From contig DASPRM010000012.1 in NCBI GenBank assembly GCA_035624455.1, positions 1 to 64,000 on the forward strand: a DNA stretch of 64,000 nucleotides. The letters are read 5' to 3'. This document shows, in pieces, positions 9,791 through 20,270 of the stretch. The translations under genes and the position numbers were made by a program. Below the pieces are notes generated by a model. That model had not been told where the DNA came from and did not search any database. It saw nothing but the letters and a program-made list of their open reading frames with translations. Origin of the DNA: Terriglobales bacterium. GTDB lineage: Bacteria > Acidobacteriota > Terriglobia > Terriglobales > Acidobacteriaceae. The stretch's first letter is position 1, and the number at the start of each line of letters is the position of its first letter.

Positions 9791-12724
9791 TTATTGCAGC
9801 CTGGCGTACTCTTTTTTTGCTTGCTCTATGGCAGCCAGACCGGGGTCGGCGTCCTTCCAGGTGGCCATTGCATCCTGGTAAGCGATGCGGGCTTTCGCGG
9901 CGTCTCCCTGAAGCAGGTAGGCCCGCGCCAATCCTAGTTGCGCAAAGCTGATGGCCGGCTCCAGCGGACGCAGGCGGGTCAGGGAAATTACTTTCTGAAA
10001 GGCTGCCACTGCATCGGGTCCGCGTTTGGCGGCCAGGAGAGCGTAGGCGCGGGTATATTGCGCCGGCAGTTCGGTCTCGAAAAGCTCGGCGCTCTTTAGC
10101 AGTTCGAGAGCTTTGTTGGGATTATTCTGCTCCAATTCGATCCAGGCCTGGATAGTGGGTATGGTCACCGCCTGAACGATGGTGTCATCTGGCCGGCTGC
10201 GCTGAAGTTCAGAAATTGCCGCCCGAGACTTTGGAACATCCCCGGCCATGGCATATGCGACGCCCACCGCCGAATAAATATCCGGATTGCGTCCCAGCTC
10301 CAACGAGGCAGCCGCGTTCTCCCTGGCTCCTTCGCGCTCGCCATATAAGGCTTGATAGACAGAAAGAAAGGACAGGAAACCGGCTGCCGATTCCTTCAGG
10401 TCAATGCGCTTCAGCGCCTCAGTTGCTTTGAGCGTAGATCCCTTAGCGTTCTGCAATCGTCCATGCCGCACGTCCAGCATGATCTGATTGCCCAGGGCTT
10501 CGATCTGACCCTCCGGACTCGCCTGCAGTGCTTGCTGCTCGCGATCAAAGGTTGCCATGTCATTTTGAGCCAGGGCAATCTGCGCACGCACACTGTGTGC
10601 GCCAATGGCGTTGGGGAATTTCTGCAGTGCCTGGTCGGCCATCGCTTTGGCTTCATCCAGACGGTTCAGGCCAATGTAGGCGGAGGCCGCCTGCGCGTAA
10701 CCGAAGATCAGATTGGGATCAACACGAATCGCCTCCGTAGCATTGTCGAGCGCTTTCTGAAATTGCCCCAGGCGCCAGTAGATACCGGAAAGATTGGCAT
10801 AGGGCGCGGGGTCGTGCGGATAGGTCTGCTTGAAAAGTTCGTACGCCTGCAGGCCTTTCTCGAGCTGGCCGGTGTCCGCATAGTAGTGGGCAGTGATGTA
10901 GAGCGCTTCGCGTTCGCTGGCACGATCTTTGCGCTCAAACGCCTTGTGCTCATACTCAGCGGCTTGATTGGTTTCTCCCAGATTGCTCTCCACGGCTCCC
11001 AGCCGCGCATAGGCCATGGCGAAATTCGGGTCAAGCTCAATCGCACGTTGGTAGAGCGGAATGGCTCCTAGCTCGTCTCCTGAATTGTGCTTGGCATCGG
11101 CAAGGGAGAATGCCTTTAGAGCCTCCAGGGAAGAGGTGGTCGCCATCTCCAGCGGCTTGTTGAATTTCTGAATCGAGGCCAGCGATTCTCCCAGGTCCTG
11201 GCGCAAGTCGGCAGAAGCAGAATCGAGCGCAGAGAGAACCTTTTCCTTACTATTGGCCTGGGCACGCTGGCGCGCCAGAGAGTCACCATTGGCGGGATTC
11301 ACGGCCTCCAGGGTGAGCAGGTACTGGTTCCCCAGACTTGCAACCGTGCCAGTGAGCATGGCCTTCACGCCCAGGCGCTGTCCGATCTCGCGTCCGATAT
11401 CGCTGGTGACTCTTTCATCCGGCGATTTGCCCATGAATTTCAAAGTCTCGCGAATCTTCTGATCCGACACCACATTCAGAAATGGTGACTGCTGGAGGTC
11501 GACCATGAGTGCCTGTTTCAAAGTGCCATCAAAAACCGGCTCCCCCGTGGTGTTGACGAAATCAGTGACCAGAATCCAATCCTTGTCGCTAATAGCGCGT
11601 GAACTTCGAGAATGGAAGACTACATAGGCCAGACCCGCGATTACCACCATAGCCGCCAGCGCAGCTGCGGGGCCCTTCCATCCGCGACGTGGAGGAGCGA
11701 CGGCCGTAGCAACGGAGGTCGGGCTGGTGGGTGGTGCAACAGAGGACGGCCGAACCTCAGCCGTAGGCGTGGTTGCCGCCGAGACTGCTGCCGGACCGTA
11801 TCCTGACATTCGTAGAGCGCTATCGGAAACCACTGCCGTGCGCCCGGAATCCGTATCCCGCTTCACCCGCTTCAGGTCGGCACGCATTTCCGCTGCGGTC
11901 TGGTAGCGGAGTTCCCGATCCTTCTCCAGCGCCTTATTAATGATGTCTTCGAGATGCAGCGGCAAATCCGGATTCAGGCGAACGGGAGCGATGGGCGGAC
12001 GATTCAGGATGGCCTCGAAAATGACCGCAGTAGTCTCGCCCCGAAACGGCAAGGTGCCGGTGGCCATCTCGTAGAGGACCGCGCCGAAGGAGAACAAGTC
12101 GGTGCGGTTGTCCAGTTCTTTTCCCCGTGCCTGCTCAGGCGACATGTAGGCTACCGTGCCCACGGTGCTGCCCGGGCTGGTGAGGTGCTCTTCATTGACG
12201 CTGCCGGTCAGGGTCGCATCCGAGGGGGCACCCGCGGTGGTGGCCATTTGCGCAACTTTTCTCTTCGCGAGACCAAAATCCAGCAGCTTGGCCTGCCCGC
12301 GGCTGGTGACAAAGATGTTCCCCGGTTTGATGTCGCGGTGAATGATGCCCTTGGCGTGTGCTGTATCCAGAGCGTCTGCGACTTGGATTGCGAGAGTCAG
12401 CAGGTCATCGAGTTCCAGCGGCCGCCCTTCAACCTTGTGCTTGAGGGTGACACCCTCGAGTAGCTCCATCGCAATAAATGACCGACCATGGTCTTGGCCG
12501 ATTTCATAAATCGTGCAGATGTTGGGATGGTTGAGTGCCGAGGCGGAGCGTGCTTCCCGCTGAAATCGCTCTAGTGCCTGCGGATCGGAGGACAGCTGGT
12601 CCGGAAGAAACTTCAGCGCCACGTGGCGGCCGAGATTGAGATCCTCGGCTTCAAAAACCACCCCCATACCTCCACCGCCGATTCGCTGCAGGATCCGGTA
12701 ATGAGAGACGGTTTCGCCGACCAT
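9791..12724 (-). CDS. Ser/Thr protein kinase fused to TPR repeats
   Basis: A 977-residue protein from the ATG at 12724 ([12 protein letters not shown]). Residues about 8-270 are a PknB-type kinase: glycine loop [18 protein letters not shown] lysine, [11 protein letters not shown] catalytic loop, DFGLAK, and the YMSPEQARG segment. A proline/alanine linker leads to one membrane helix (about 355-378, [17 protein letters not shown]), then an extracytoplasmic FlgO-like segment ([23 protein letters not shown]) and about eight TPR units to the end. This domain order is characteristic of Acidobacteriota. It is transcribed 74 bases after the SpoIIE-type phosphatase, which could reverse its signal. Confidence 0.93.
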   Translation of the reverse strand: MVGETVSHYRILQRIGGGGMGVVFEAEDLNLGRHVALKFLPDQLSSDPQALERFQREARSASALNHPNICTIYEIGQDHGRSFIAMELLEGVTLKHKVEGRPLELDDLLTLAIQVADALDTAHAKGIIHRDIKPGNIFVTSRGQAKLLDFGLAKRKVAQMATTAGAPSDATLTGSVNEEHLTSPGSTVGTVAYMSPEQARGKELDNRTDLFSFGAVLYEMATGTLPFRGETTAVIFEAILNRPPIAPVRLNPDLPLHLEDIINKALEKDRELRYQTAAEMRADLKRVKRDTDSGRTAVVSDSALRMSGYGPAAVSAATTPTAEVRPSSVAPPTSPTSVATAVAPPRRGWKGPAAALAAMVVIAGLAYVVFHSRSSRAISDKDWILVTDFVNTTGEPVFDGTLKQALMVDLQQSPFLNVVSDQKIRETLKFMGKSPDERVTSDIGREIGQRLGVKAMLTGTVASLGNQYLLTLEAVNPANGDSLARQRAQANSKEKVLSALDSASADLRQDLGESLASIQKFNKPLEMATTSSLEALKAFSLADAKHNSGDELGAIPLYQRAIELDPNFAMAYARLGAVESNLGETNQAAEYEHKAFERKDRASEREALYITAHYYADTGQLEKGLQAYELFKQTYPHDPAPYANLSGIYWRLGQFQKALDNATEAIRVDPNLIFGYAQAASAYIGLNRLDEAKAMADQALQKFPNAIGAHSVRAQIALAQNDMATFDREQQALQASPEGQIEALGNQIMLDVRHGRLQNAKGSTLKATEALKRIDLKESAAGFLSFLSVYQALYGEREGARENAAASLELGRNPDIYSAVGVAYAMAGDVPKSRAAISELQRSRPDDTIVQAVTIPTIQAWIELEQNNPNKALELLKSAELFETELPAQYTRAYALLAAKRGPDAVAAFQKVISLTRLRPLEPAISFAQLGLARAYLLQGDAAKARIAYQDAMATWKDADPGLAAIEQAKKEYARLQ

Positions 12725-12798
12725 GGATGAATACCCGCGCGTTGGCATCCTATTCTGCACCTTAATGCGGGGTCAAATGCTGACGACTGCAATCTGAG

Positions 12799-14106
12799 CT
12801 ATGGAGCCACGGTAGAAGGAGCTGCCATTTCGGTGGCCTCCTGACGCTGACCCGCTGAGACCGCCGCAAGAACGATCATCGTCGCATCGTCAACGAACTG
12901 CCCTTGGCAGAACTGGGTCGCGTCGGCCATCACTCTGGCCATAAGCTCGGAAGCGGTGTCGGCGATGTGGTCTTCCGCCACTGACTGAATTCTCTGATCT
13001 CCGTACTCCTCCAGGTTCGCATCGGCAGCTTCAGTAATGCCGTCGGTGAAGAGCAACAACCGATCATCGGCATGCAGGCAAAGTGCGGCTTCTTTGTAGC
13101 TGGAGCTCGGTGATACTCCAAGCACCATGCCGCCTTCGGTGAGTCGAACCGGAGGTCCGGAGTCGCGCATGAGAATGGGAGGCAGATGCCCGGCGTTTGC
13201 GTAGACGAGGGTGCGCTTCCTGGCGTCGAGCAAACCGTAGAAGAAAGTGACGAACTTGTCGTCGGCGATGTTGCCGCAGAGCACGCTGTTGATTCGTGCA
13301 CATAGCCACGCCGGTCTCGCAGATTCCGAGGCAAACGCACGGACTGCCGCTTGAATATTGGCCATGAGGAGCGCAGCCGATACCCCTTTCCCCACGACAT
13401 CCGCTATACAGAAGCCGAGCTTGTCATCGGCAAACTTGAGAATGTCGAAATAATCGCCGCCCACGGTGCGCGCGGGTTGCCATGTTCCGGCGATCTCGAA
13501 GCCATCGATTTGCGGGATGTTGCGGGGCAGCAGCGACTCCTGTATCTCGCGGGCCCTTTGCAGCTCCTGATCCTGAAATTCCAGACGTGCCGTGCCTTGG
13601 TCGAGAGCCTGCGCAAGCTCACGGTTGCGCCGCTCCAGACGCTGCCTGCTTTCGTTGTAGGCGTAATAGATGAGGCCGAAAACCATGGTGGCGACACAAG
13701 AGAATTCCCACCAGGGGCCCACGTTCTTCCAGGTTAGAACGTCAGGCGGAAACAGAATCTTTCCGACAACCCAGATAGATATGGTTACAGTAATAGGAGT
13801 AGCCAGAGCCAGACATCCGGTAAAAACCAGCCAATTGTGAGGGAGTCTTTGGAGCGAACAGGCCGCCGTTAGCCACTGCAATAATGAAGTCGTGAGATTG
13901 CCGCAGATCAGCGAACATATCAGGCATCCGGTCAGGCTGACGGGAATACGAAGTGTGACGATCATGGCATAGACCACCACTCCCATCACAATAAAGACCT
14001 GTTGCCGGCGCAGGAATTGAAGCAACGAGGCTGAAGGCTTGAGCAAAGGGACTCGTCTCCCATCGTGACAAGCATTCCGCATGAGCTCACAGCCTGTCTG
14101 TGCCAT
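12799..14106 (-). CDS. membrane-anchored SpoIIE/RsbU-type PP2C phosphatase
   Basis: A 435-residue protein. Residues 1-140 hold four or five hydrophobic segments, followed by a coiled-coil linker (about 145-190, RQRLERRNRELAQALDQ...). The C-terminal part (195-425) is a SpoIIE-type PP2C domain: REIQESLLPRNIPQIDGFEIAGTWQPARTVGGDYFDI, CIADVVGKG, YANAGHLPPILM, LFTDGITEAA and FVDDATMIVLA, with the metal-binding aspartates present. Such phosphatases usually act on anti-sigma antagonists in partner-switching. No anti-sigma gene lies here; the neighbour is a Ser/Thr kinase on the same strand. Confidence 0.9.
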   Translation of the reverse strand: MAQTGCELMRNACHDGRRVPLLKPSASLLQFLRRQQVFIVMGVVVYAMIVTLRIPVSLTGCLICSLICGNLTTSLLQWLTAACSLQRLPHNWLVFTGCLALATPITVTISIWVVGKILFPPDVLTWKNVGPWWEFSCVATMVFGLIYYAYNESRQRLERRNRELAQALDQGTARLEFQDQELQRAREIQESLLPRNIPQIDGFEIAGTWQPARTVGGDYFDILKFADDKLGFCIADVVGKGVSAALLMANIQAAVRAFASESARPAWLCARINSVLCGNIADDKFVTFFYGLLDARKRTLVYANAGHLPPILMRDSGPPVRLTEGGMVLGVSPSSSYKEAALCLHADDRLLLFTDGITEAADANLEEYGDQRIQSVAEDHIADTASELMARVMADATQFCQGQFVDDATMIVLAAVSAGQRQEATEMAAPSTVAP

Positions 14107-14232
14107 TTGACACAGCGCCGCGTGCCTGGCTGCAAATCAAAACGATTCGCCCGGCGCCCAAACGGCTGTTGGGCACGGCAGCGTGATGCGCGTCCTTGAG
14201 GGCTCAGGTACATCTGCGAGAAGCTTTCCTGG

Positions 14233-15036
14233 ATGGAACATGCCTGGAGAAATCGCCTGATCGCAATCGGCGGCTTCCCGATCGCTCTCCTGACCTGGCG
14301 TTGGGCGTCGCTGAACTTGAAGAGTCCCAGCACCTGCTTGCTGGCCATGTTTCTGCCGTTGACGCTGGTGCCTCTCGTGTCTCTTGCGGGGCGTCTGTTC
14401 CTCAAGCCGAAGCGAACCCTGGCCGACGTGAAGCTCAGCACAACCCTCGTCCATTATGGGGTGGCGATCCCCATGGGCGTGGCCATCATTGCTGCGCTGA
14501 AAACGGCCCAGCAGTGGCGCTACTGGCCCTTCTTGTTTCCACAACTTCCGGCAAAGATTCTGTTGGCCATCACTGGAGCGGCGGTGGCCTGGACCATCCT
14601 GAATCTGGCATGGCGCGGTCTGGGAGCGCCTTTCGGAATTGTATTGAGTCATCGCCTGGCGACGGACTGGGCCTATCGCTATTCCCGCAATCCTATGGTG
14701 GTCACACTGACAGGTTTCTTTATTTCTCTGAGCCTGTGGCTGCGGTCTGGTCTGTTTCTGTTTTGGGTTGTCGTTGCCCTGCTGCCCGCCGAGATCTTTT
14801 TCCTCCGTTTCTACGAAGAGCGCGAGTTGGAACTGCGCTTCGGTCAGCAATACCGAAGCTACAAAGCACGTACACCGATGTTTGTGGGCTTCAGAAAGAC
14901 CGCTTTGCTTAACTCGGATGTTGTCAGCGGGGGAACCCGGGGCAGTCCCGGAGCTGCCGCCCCGCGGTCAGTGACCTCGGTCACACCATCGGCTACGCCG
15001 CAATTTGAGGGCTCCCGGTCCACCCGCCGGGGGTAG
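14233..15036 (+). CDS. isoprenylcysteine methyltransferase-like membrane protein
   Basis: A 267-residue integral membrane protein with about six hydrophobic helices. The C-terminal part has the ICMT/PEMT pattern: YRYSRNPMVVTLTGFFISLSLWLRS, then EERELELRFGQQYRSYKARTPMF, where the RNP and E-E...Y-x-x-Y residues bind the S-adenosylmethionine cofactor. Bacterial members methylate unknown, probably lipid or small-molecule, substrates. Residues 232-267 form a low-complexity basic tail of doubtful significance. Its stop is only 12 bases before hemB. Confidence 0.7.
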   Translation: MEHAWRNRLIAIGGFPIALLTWRWASLNLKSPSTCLLAMFLPLTLVPLVSLAGRLFLKPKRTLADVKLSTTLVHYGVAIPMGVAIIAALKTAQQWRYWPFLFPQLPAKILLAITGAAVAWTILNLAWRGLGAPFGIVLSHRLATDWAYRYSRNPMVVTLTGFFISLSLWLRSGLFLFWVVVALLPAEIFFLRFYEERELELRFGQQYRSYKARTPMFVGFRKTALLNSDVVSGGTRGSPGAAAPRSVTSVTPSATPQFEGSRSTRRG

Positions 15037-15048
15037 AATCTAGCTATC

Positions 15049-16092
15049 ATGAAATTTCCTGTCACCCGCCTGCGCCGGCTGCGCCGCACCGAGGCGCTGC
15101 GCAACTTTGTCCGCGAAACTCGCCTAACGCCGGATTCTTTTGTGTATCCCCTTTTCGTCTGCCCGGGCGAGGGCGTGCGCAAGGAAGTCCGCTCCATGCC
15201 GGGTGTTTTCAACCTGTCGGTGGACGAAGCAGTGAAAGAGGCGCGGGAAGCAAAGTCGCTGGGTATCACCGCGATCATCCTCTTCGGCCTGCCGGAGAAG
15301 AAGGACGAGAAAGCCACAGGCGCGTGGATCGACGATGGTATCGTGCAGCGCGCTACGCGCGCCATCAAACGCGAAGTGCCCAGCGTGTTGCTGATCGGCG
15401 ATGTCTGCCTCTGCGAGTACATGTCGCATGGGCACTGCGGAATCGTGCGTAAGTCAAATTCCACCGCTGCGCGCTCGCTGGGCGCCGCCGCCGTTGCTAC
15501 CCCCGCTACCACAGAAGAATACGAGATCGTGAACGACGAAACGCTCGCGATCCTGGCCAAGACTGCAGTGTCGCTGGCCCGCGCGGGCATGGATATTGTG
15601 GCTCCATCGGACATGATGGATGGCCGGGTGCAGGCGATTCGCACCGCTCTCGATGCGGAGGGCCTTGATCAGACTCCCATCCTCGCCTACGCCGCCAAGT
15701 TTGCTTCCGGATTTTACGGCCCCTTCCGCGAGGCTGCAGACTCGGCCCCGCAATTCGGAGATCGCCGCTCATACCAGATGGATCCCGGCAACCTGCGAGA
15801 GGCGCTGCATGAAATTGAACTCGATCTGGAAGAAGGCGCTGACATTGTGATGGTGAAGCCGGCGATGCCGTACCTCGATGTGATTCACGCAGCCTACGAG
15901 CGCTTCCAGGTGCCGCTGGCCGCCTATCAGGTCTCGGGCGAATACGCGATGATCGAAGCAGCCGCGCGCAACAACTGGATCGATCGCGAGAGGGTGATGA
16001 TGGAATCTCTGCTCTCCATCCGCCGCGCCGGCGCCAATATCATTCTCACCTACTTCGCCAAGGACGCAGCACGGCTGCTGGGTAACGCCTGA
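15049..16092 (+). CDS. hemB: porphobilinogen synthase (delta-aminolevulinate dehydratase)
   Basis: A 347-residue protein, typical length. It joins two 5-aminolevulinate molecules into porphobilinogen in haem synthesis. The zinc site is visible as [14 protein letters not shown] (Cys120, Cys122, Cys130), and the Schiff-base lysines as [14 protein letters not shown] (Lys217) and [10 protein letters not shown] (Lys270). The presence of the cysteine triad puts it in the zinc-dependent class. hemA lies 42 kb away in the same window, so the haem genes are not clustered. The start ATG follows a short spacer after the methyltransferase-like gene. Confidence 0.97.
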   Translation: MKFPVTRLRRLRRTEALRNFVRETRLTPDSFVYPLFVCPGEGVRKEVRSMPGVFNLSVDEAVKEAREAKSLGITAIILFGLPEKKDEKATGAWIDDGIVQRATRAIKREVPSVLLIGDVCLCEYMSHGHCGIVRKSNSTAARSLGAAAVATPATTEEYEIVNDETLAILAKTAVSLARAGMDIVAPSDMMDGRVQAIRTALDAEGLDQTPILAYAAKFASGFYGPFREAADSAPQFGDRRSYQMDPGNLREALHEIELDLEEGADIVMVKPAMPYLDVIHAAYERFQVPLAAYQVSGEYAMIEAAARNNWIDRERVMMESLLSIRRAGANIILTYFAKDAARLLGNA

Positions 16093-16115
16093 GCAGAGAA
16101 CAATCTAATTAATAA

Positions 16116-16180
16116 TTGTCATCCGGAGCGAGGACGCGGCGTACAGTTCCGCGTCCGAGTCGAAGGATCTTGCGGTTTAT
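16116..16180. repeat. dispersed repeat, copy 1
   Basis: GTCATCCGGAGCGAGGACG and, after a short spacer, CGTCCGAGTCGAAGGATCTT recur with small changes at 60113-60172. The inner parts (GAGGACGCGG and CCGCGTCC) are complementary, so it can form a hairpin. It lies between hemB and lpd and may stop hemB transcription. The type is a short intergenic palindromic repeat. Confidence 0.55.
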
Positions 16181-16299
16181 ATTTGGCACTATCCCCAAGC
16201 CACTTGATCGCACTTCACGGCTTCTCGCGAATCCCAAACCCCTGTCGTAGAATCCAACGTTTGGACTACCCGCGAGAGTCTCATCAGGGAGAACGCACT

Positions 16300-17718
16300 T
16301 TGCCCAACCAGACTTATGACGTTCTAATCATCGGCAGCGGTCCGGCAGGATACACCGCCGCGATCCGTGCCGGCCAGTTTGGCTTGAAGACCGCACTCAT
16401 CGAGAAGGACGCCAAGCTGGGCGGCACCTGCCTGCACGTCGGCTGCATTCCGACTAAGGCTCTGCTGTTCAATGCCGAGCTCTATGACCATTTGAAGGAC
16501 GCCAAGGAGTTCGGCTTCGACGACCTCGCGATGCCCAAACTCAACTGGGGCGCAATCCAGGATCGCAAGAATAAGATTGTCACCAAGCACACTAAGGGGC
16601 TCGAGTTCCTGATGCGCAAGAATAAGGTTGAGACCATTCGCGGCTTCGGCAAGCTCACAGGTCCGGCTAAGAATGGCGTGGTGACGGTCGAACTCACAGG
16701 CGATGACGGCAAGAGCAAACAACTGCAAGCGCGCAACGTTATCTTGGCCACTGGCTCGGAAGCGCGTCTGTTGCCGGGAGTGAAAGCGGATGAGCGCATC
16801 CTCACCAACATCGAAATTCTGTCGCTGGGGGCAATTCCGAAGTCTCTGATTGTTGTGGGATCGGGGGCGGTGGGAGTTGAGTTCGCCTCGATCTTCAACT
16901 CATTCGGGACCAAGGTCACGATTTTAGAAATGTTGCCGCGCATGGTGCCGGTGGAGGACGAGGAGGTTTCTAAGGAACTCGCGCGCGCTTATCGCAAGCG
17001 TGAGATCGAGTTTCACGTCAACGCACTGGTGAAGAAAGTGGAGCGCACCAAGAACGGTCTGGCGGTGGAGTTTTCCGTGGATGACACCAATCAGCGCGTC
17101 GAAGCCGAGAAAGTCCTGATCGCGGTCGGGCGTAAGCCAAACACGGAAAATGTGGGGCTGGAGAAGACCAAGATTCAGCTTGACCGGGGATTCGTCAAAG
17201 TCAATCAGTGGTTGCAGACCGACGAACCCAACATCTACGCCGCTGGCGATGTTGTAGCCGGCTTCCCGCAATTGGCGCACACCGGCTTCATGGAGGGCAT
17301 GGTTGCGGTGGCTCACATCGCCGGGAAACCTGCGAAGCCGCTGAACCCGCTGACCATTCCTAATTGCACGTATTGCCACCCCGAAATCGCCAGCGTGGGC
17401 TTGACCGAGGCAAAAGCACGCGAAAAGGGGATTGAGATCATGGTGGGAAAGTTTCCCTTCACCGCCAACTCACGCGCCAGCATTGTTGGGGCTCACGAAG
17501 GCTTCATCAAAGTGATCGCAGACATCAAATATCGCGAGATCCTCGGCGTGCACATCATCGGGCCGAACGCCACAGAACTCATCGCCGAAGCGGTCGCTGC
17601 CATGGAACTGGAGGCCACGGTGGACGACCTGATGTACACCATCCACGCTCATCCGACGCTCGCCGAAGGCATCCTCGATGCGGTGGAGAGCACGGAGGGC
17701 TTGTCGATTAATATGTAA
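16300..17718 (+). CDS. lpdA: dihydrolipoyl dehydrogenase (E3)
   Basis: A 472-residue flavoprotein that reoxidises the lipoyl groups of 2-oxoacid dehydrogenase complexes with NAD. Visible are the FAD-binding VLIIGSGPAGYTAA, the redox disulfide GGTCLHVGCIP (Cys44 and Cys49), the NAD-binding VVGSGAVGVEFA, the second FAD motif NIYAAGDV, and the C-terminal HAHPTLAEG with the His-Glu pair. I chose the TTG at 16300, preceded by AGGGAG; the open frame extends 39 codons further left without support. It heads the lpd-lipB-E1-E2 set. Confidence 0.95.
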   Translation: MPNQTYDVLIIGSGPAGYTAAIRAGQFGLKTALIEKDAKLGGTCLHVGCIPTKALLFNAELYDHLKDAKEFGFDDLAMPKLNWGAIQDRKNKIVTKHTKGLEFLMRKNKVETIRGFGKLTGPAKNGVVTVELTGDDGKSKQLQARNVILATGSEARLLPGVKADERILTNIEILSLGAIPKSLIVVGSGAVGVEFASIFNSFGTKVTILEMLPRMVPVEDEEVSKELARAYRKREIEFHVNALVKKVERTKNGLAVEFSVDDTNQRVEAEKVLIAVGRKPNTENVGLEKTKIQLDRGFVKVNQWLQTDEPNIYAAGDVVAGFPQLAHTGFMEGMVAVAHIAGKPAKPLNPLTIPNCTYCHPEIASVGLTEAKAREKGIEIMVGKFPFTANSRASIVGAHEGFIKVIADIKYREILGVHIIGPNATELIAEAVAAMELEATVDDLMYTIHAHPTLAEGILDAVESTEGLSINM

Positions 17719-17844
17719 GAGTCCGCCACGGATTGCAGGCATCAACACGGATTGAAATTAGGCTTGGGACCACGAGGCAATCTCATCGGAATGACTTTCT
17801 TCTGATCCGTGTAATCGGTGCTAATTTGCGGCTAGCGACGTTTC

Positions 17845-18699
17845 GTGATCTCCGTTATCCAACTCGGTACTCTCGATTATGCTGAGGGCCTTCGGCTGCA
17901 GCAGCAAATGATCGAACTCCGCAAAAATAATCAGATTCCCGATGTGTTGCTTCTGCTGGAACACAAGCCGGTGATCACTCTGGGGCGTAACGCCCGTGAG
18001 GAAAATGTTCTGCTCTCGCGAAAGGAACTGGATCGCCGCGGAGTCGAGCTATTCGAATGCGATCGCGGAGGCGACGTCACGTTTCACGGGCCGGGGCAGT
18101 TGGTTGGCTACCCGATTTTTGATTTGCGCGGTTATCCCAACCGAAGCGGCACTTCCACTCTCAAATATCTGGGCGCAGTGGACTACGTGCGACGACTGGA
18201 AGAACTCCTGATTCGCACTTGCCTCGACTTTCGCATCCCTGCGAAGCGCGTCCCGGGGTTGACCGGCGTGTGGACAGACCAGCAAATTGAGATTCGCGAC
18301 AATGCCGCGGCCTCGGCGGGTAGTCAGGATATTCACGCGGAGGCCGATCCGGCGAGTCAGGAAGGCAAAATCGCTGCCATCGGCGTGCACATTTCGCGCT
18401 CGGTGACGTCCCATGGCTTCGCGCTCAACGTCAACACCGATCTCGACTACTTCAACCTTATTATTCCCTGCGGCATCCGTGCCAAGCCGGTGACCTCGAT
18501 GGCGAAGGAACTCCGGCGTAACGTCCCAATCGAAGAGGTTGCGCAGGCCGTGGCGCGCAATTTTGGGCGCGTCTTTGACCGCCAGATACTTTGGGTGGAG
18601 ACCATTGATCAGTTGCTGGGCCGGACTATAGGGGTGCCGGTAAAACCGCCCGCGGAGGAACGGACGATCCGCGGCGAAGAAGAAACCTACTGGGCCTAG
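17845..18699 (+). CDS. lipB: octanoyl-[acyl-carrier-protein]:protein octanoyltransferase
   Basis: A 284-residue LipB, which moves octanoate from acyl carrier protein to the lipoyl domains, the first step of lipoylation. Motifs: RGGDVTFHGPGQLVGYPI (about 74-91), the catalytic KIAAIGVHIS lysine (Lys175) and the acyl-thioester cysteine in LIIPCGI (Cys209). Between GVWTD and the lysine lies an extra segment of about 23 residues, rich in Ala/Asp/Glu, not usual in the family. A GTG start is used. It lies between E3 and E1 of the enzyme complex it serves; lipA is not in the window. Confidence 0.95.
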   Translation: MISVIQLGTLDYAEGLRLQQQMIELRKNNQIPDVLLLLEHKPVITLGRNAREENVLLSRKELDRRGVELFECDRGGDVTFHGPGQLVGYPIFDLRGYPNRSGTSTLKYLGAVDYVRRLEELLIRTCLDFRIPAKRVPGLTGVWTDQQIEIRDNAAASAGSQDIHAEADPASQEGKIAAIGVHISRSVTSHGFALNVNTDLDYFNLIIPCGIRAKPVTSMAKELRRNVPIEEVAQAVARNFGRVFDRQILWVETIDQLLGRTIGVPVKPPAEERTIRGEEETYWA

Positions 18700-18798
18700 T
18701 CGTTCATCCAGCAGCACGTAATGCAGTCTCTTCACCTTTTCGCCCTCTGTGGCCTCTGTGGTTAGAGGTCTTTCCTCGCGTTACAATCGGTTTCAGCG

Positions 18799-20103
18799 AT
18801 GGCTTCTAAGAAGAGTCCGGGGTCCCACAACTCAGGTCGGCACAAAAGCGGATCCGCAGCCAGGCAGACTTCCACGAATCATCAGCCAAATTCCAGTCAG
18901 CGCACGTACGAGATTTTCGATTACCGCCTGGAGCAGACCGATTTTTGCATCGAGCAGGTCGGCGACGGCGATCAGGTTCGCTACAAGGTGCGCGGCGATC
19001 TGAGCGCTCCGCCTCCGCCGATCAGAGACTCAAAGTACCTGAGCCGCGAGCAGTGTGTGGAGATTTACCGCTGGATGCTGCTCAACCGCCGCATGGAAGC
19101 CGCCCTGGAAAACCTCTACAAACAGGGAAAAGTTGTTGGCGGGGTCTACTTCGGCCTCGGACAGGAGGCTTGTTCGTGCGCGTCGGCGTACGCGCTCAAG
19201 CCGGACGAGTGGATGGGGCCGATGATCCGCAACCAGGGCTCGCTGTTGGTACGCGGCTTTTCTGCCCGCGACATCATGATGCAGTACATGGCGAAGGCGC
19301 AATCACCCACCCATGGCCGCGACGCGTCTTCGCACTTTGGCGACATCCAGAAGCGCAATGTTGTTTCGCCGATTTCCACTCTCGGCGATCTGATCCCGGT
19401 GTTAGCGGGAGTTGCTCTGGGCGCACGCCTGCAAGGACGCAATATCGCTGTGATGACCTACATCGGCGACGGCGGACAGTCCACTGGCGTCACCTACGAA
19501 GGCCTGAATCTTGCCGCCGTGCAGAAGCTGGGGCTGGTATTGTTCGTTGAAAACAACATCTGGGCATACTCCACGCCTACTGCCGAGCAGTTTCTCTGTC
19601 ACGACTTGGCGGAACGCGCTATTGGCTATGGTATCCCTGGCGTGATCGTGGATGGCACCGATGCCTGCCAGGTGTATGACGCAGCCCACGAAGCCTGCGA
19701 GCGGGCTCGCCGCGGCGAAGGCCCCACGCTGATCGAAGCCAAGATGATGCGCATGAAGGGGCACGCCATTCACGATGCGGCAGCCTATGTTCCCCGCGAG
19801 CTGTTCGACTACTGGAACCGGCGCGATCCGATTGCCCGCTTCGAGAATTACCTAGTCAAAGAGAAGAAATGGCTCACTCCTCAGCAGAATGAAAAACTGA
19901 TCGTGGAAGTTGAAGCGGAACTGGAACGCGATCGGGAATACGCCGTCAATTCACCCATGCCTGAGCCGAAGACCGCGACAGGCGGAGTCTATTGCGATCC
20001 ATCGTGTCACGATATCAGACCCAAGTATGCGATGCCGCAGTATAAAACCAGGAAGCCGGCCGCCAAGGCCAAGAAAAGTGAAGCAGCGGTGCATTTGAAG
20101 TAG
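18799..20103 (+). CDS. 2-oxoacid dehydrogenase E1 component, alpha subunit
   Basis: A 434-residue thiamine-diphosphate enzyme subunit. The TPP-binding motif is YIGDGGQSTG followed about 30 residues later by ENNIWAYST. EQCVEIYRWMLLNRRMEAALENLYKQGKVVGGVYFGLGQEA is the usual early E1-alpha block. The length and the sequence around DASSHFGDIQKRNVVSPIS fit branched-chain 2-oxoacid or acetoin/pyruvate types; substrate cannot be fixed by eye. A basic, disordered N-terminal stretch (1-35) and Lys-rich tail flank the core. It pairs with the E1-beta subunit next to it. Confidence 0.92.
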   Translation: MASKKSPGSHNSGRHKSGSAARQTSTNHQPNSSQRTYEIFDYRLEQTDFCIEQVGDGDQVRYKVRGDLSAPPPPIRDSKYLSREQCVEIYRWMLLNRRMEAALENLYKQGKVVGGVYFGLGQEACSCASAYALKPDEWMGPMIRNQGSLLVRGFSARDIMMQYMAKAQSPTHGRDASSHFGDIQKRNVVSPISTLGDLIPVLAGVALGARLQGRNIAVMTYIGDGGQSTGVTYEGLNLAAVQKLGLVLFVENNIWAYSTPTAEQFLCHDLAERAIGYGIPGVIVDGTDACQVYDAAHEACERARRGEGPTLIEAKMMRMKGHAIHDAAAYVPRELFDYWNRRDPIARFENYLVKEKKWLTPQQNEKLIVEVEAELERDREYAVNSPMPEPKTATGGVYCDPSCHDIRPKYAMPQYKTRKPAAKAKKSEAAVHLK

Positions 20104-20270
20104 CTGGAGTGGAGTTTGTGACTTAGGACGGAAGTTAATGCCAACTCCCAATTATGAGACGATAAGCGTCGCCGGTCATCTAGCGGTAAACCTCTGTCCG
20201 ATGGCGGATTTTGAGGACAAGGATAAGCAACTTATCGGATTGCTCGATGATTGCCGTTGATTTGCTAAGT

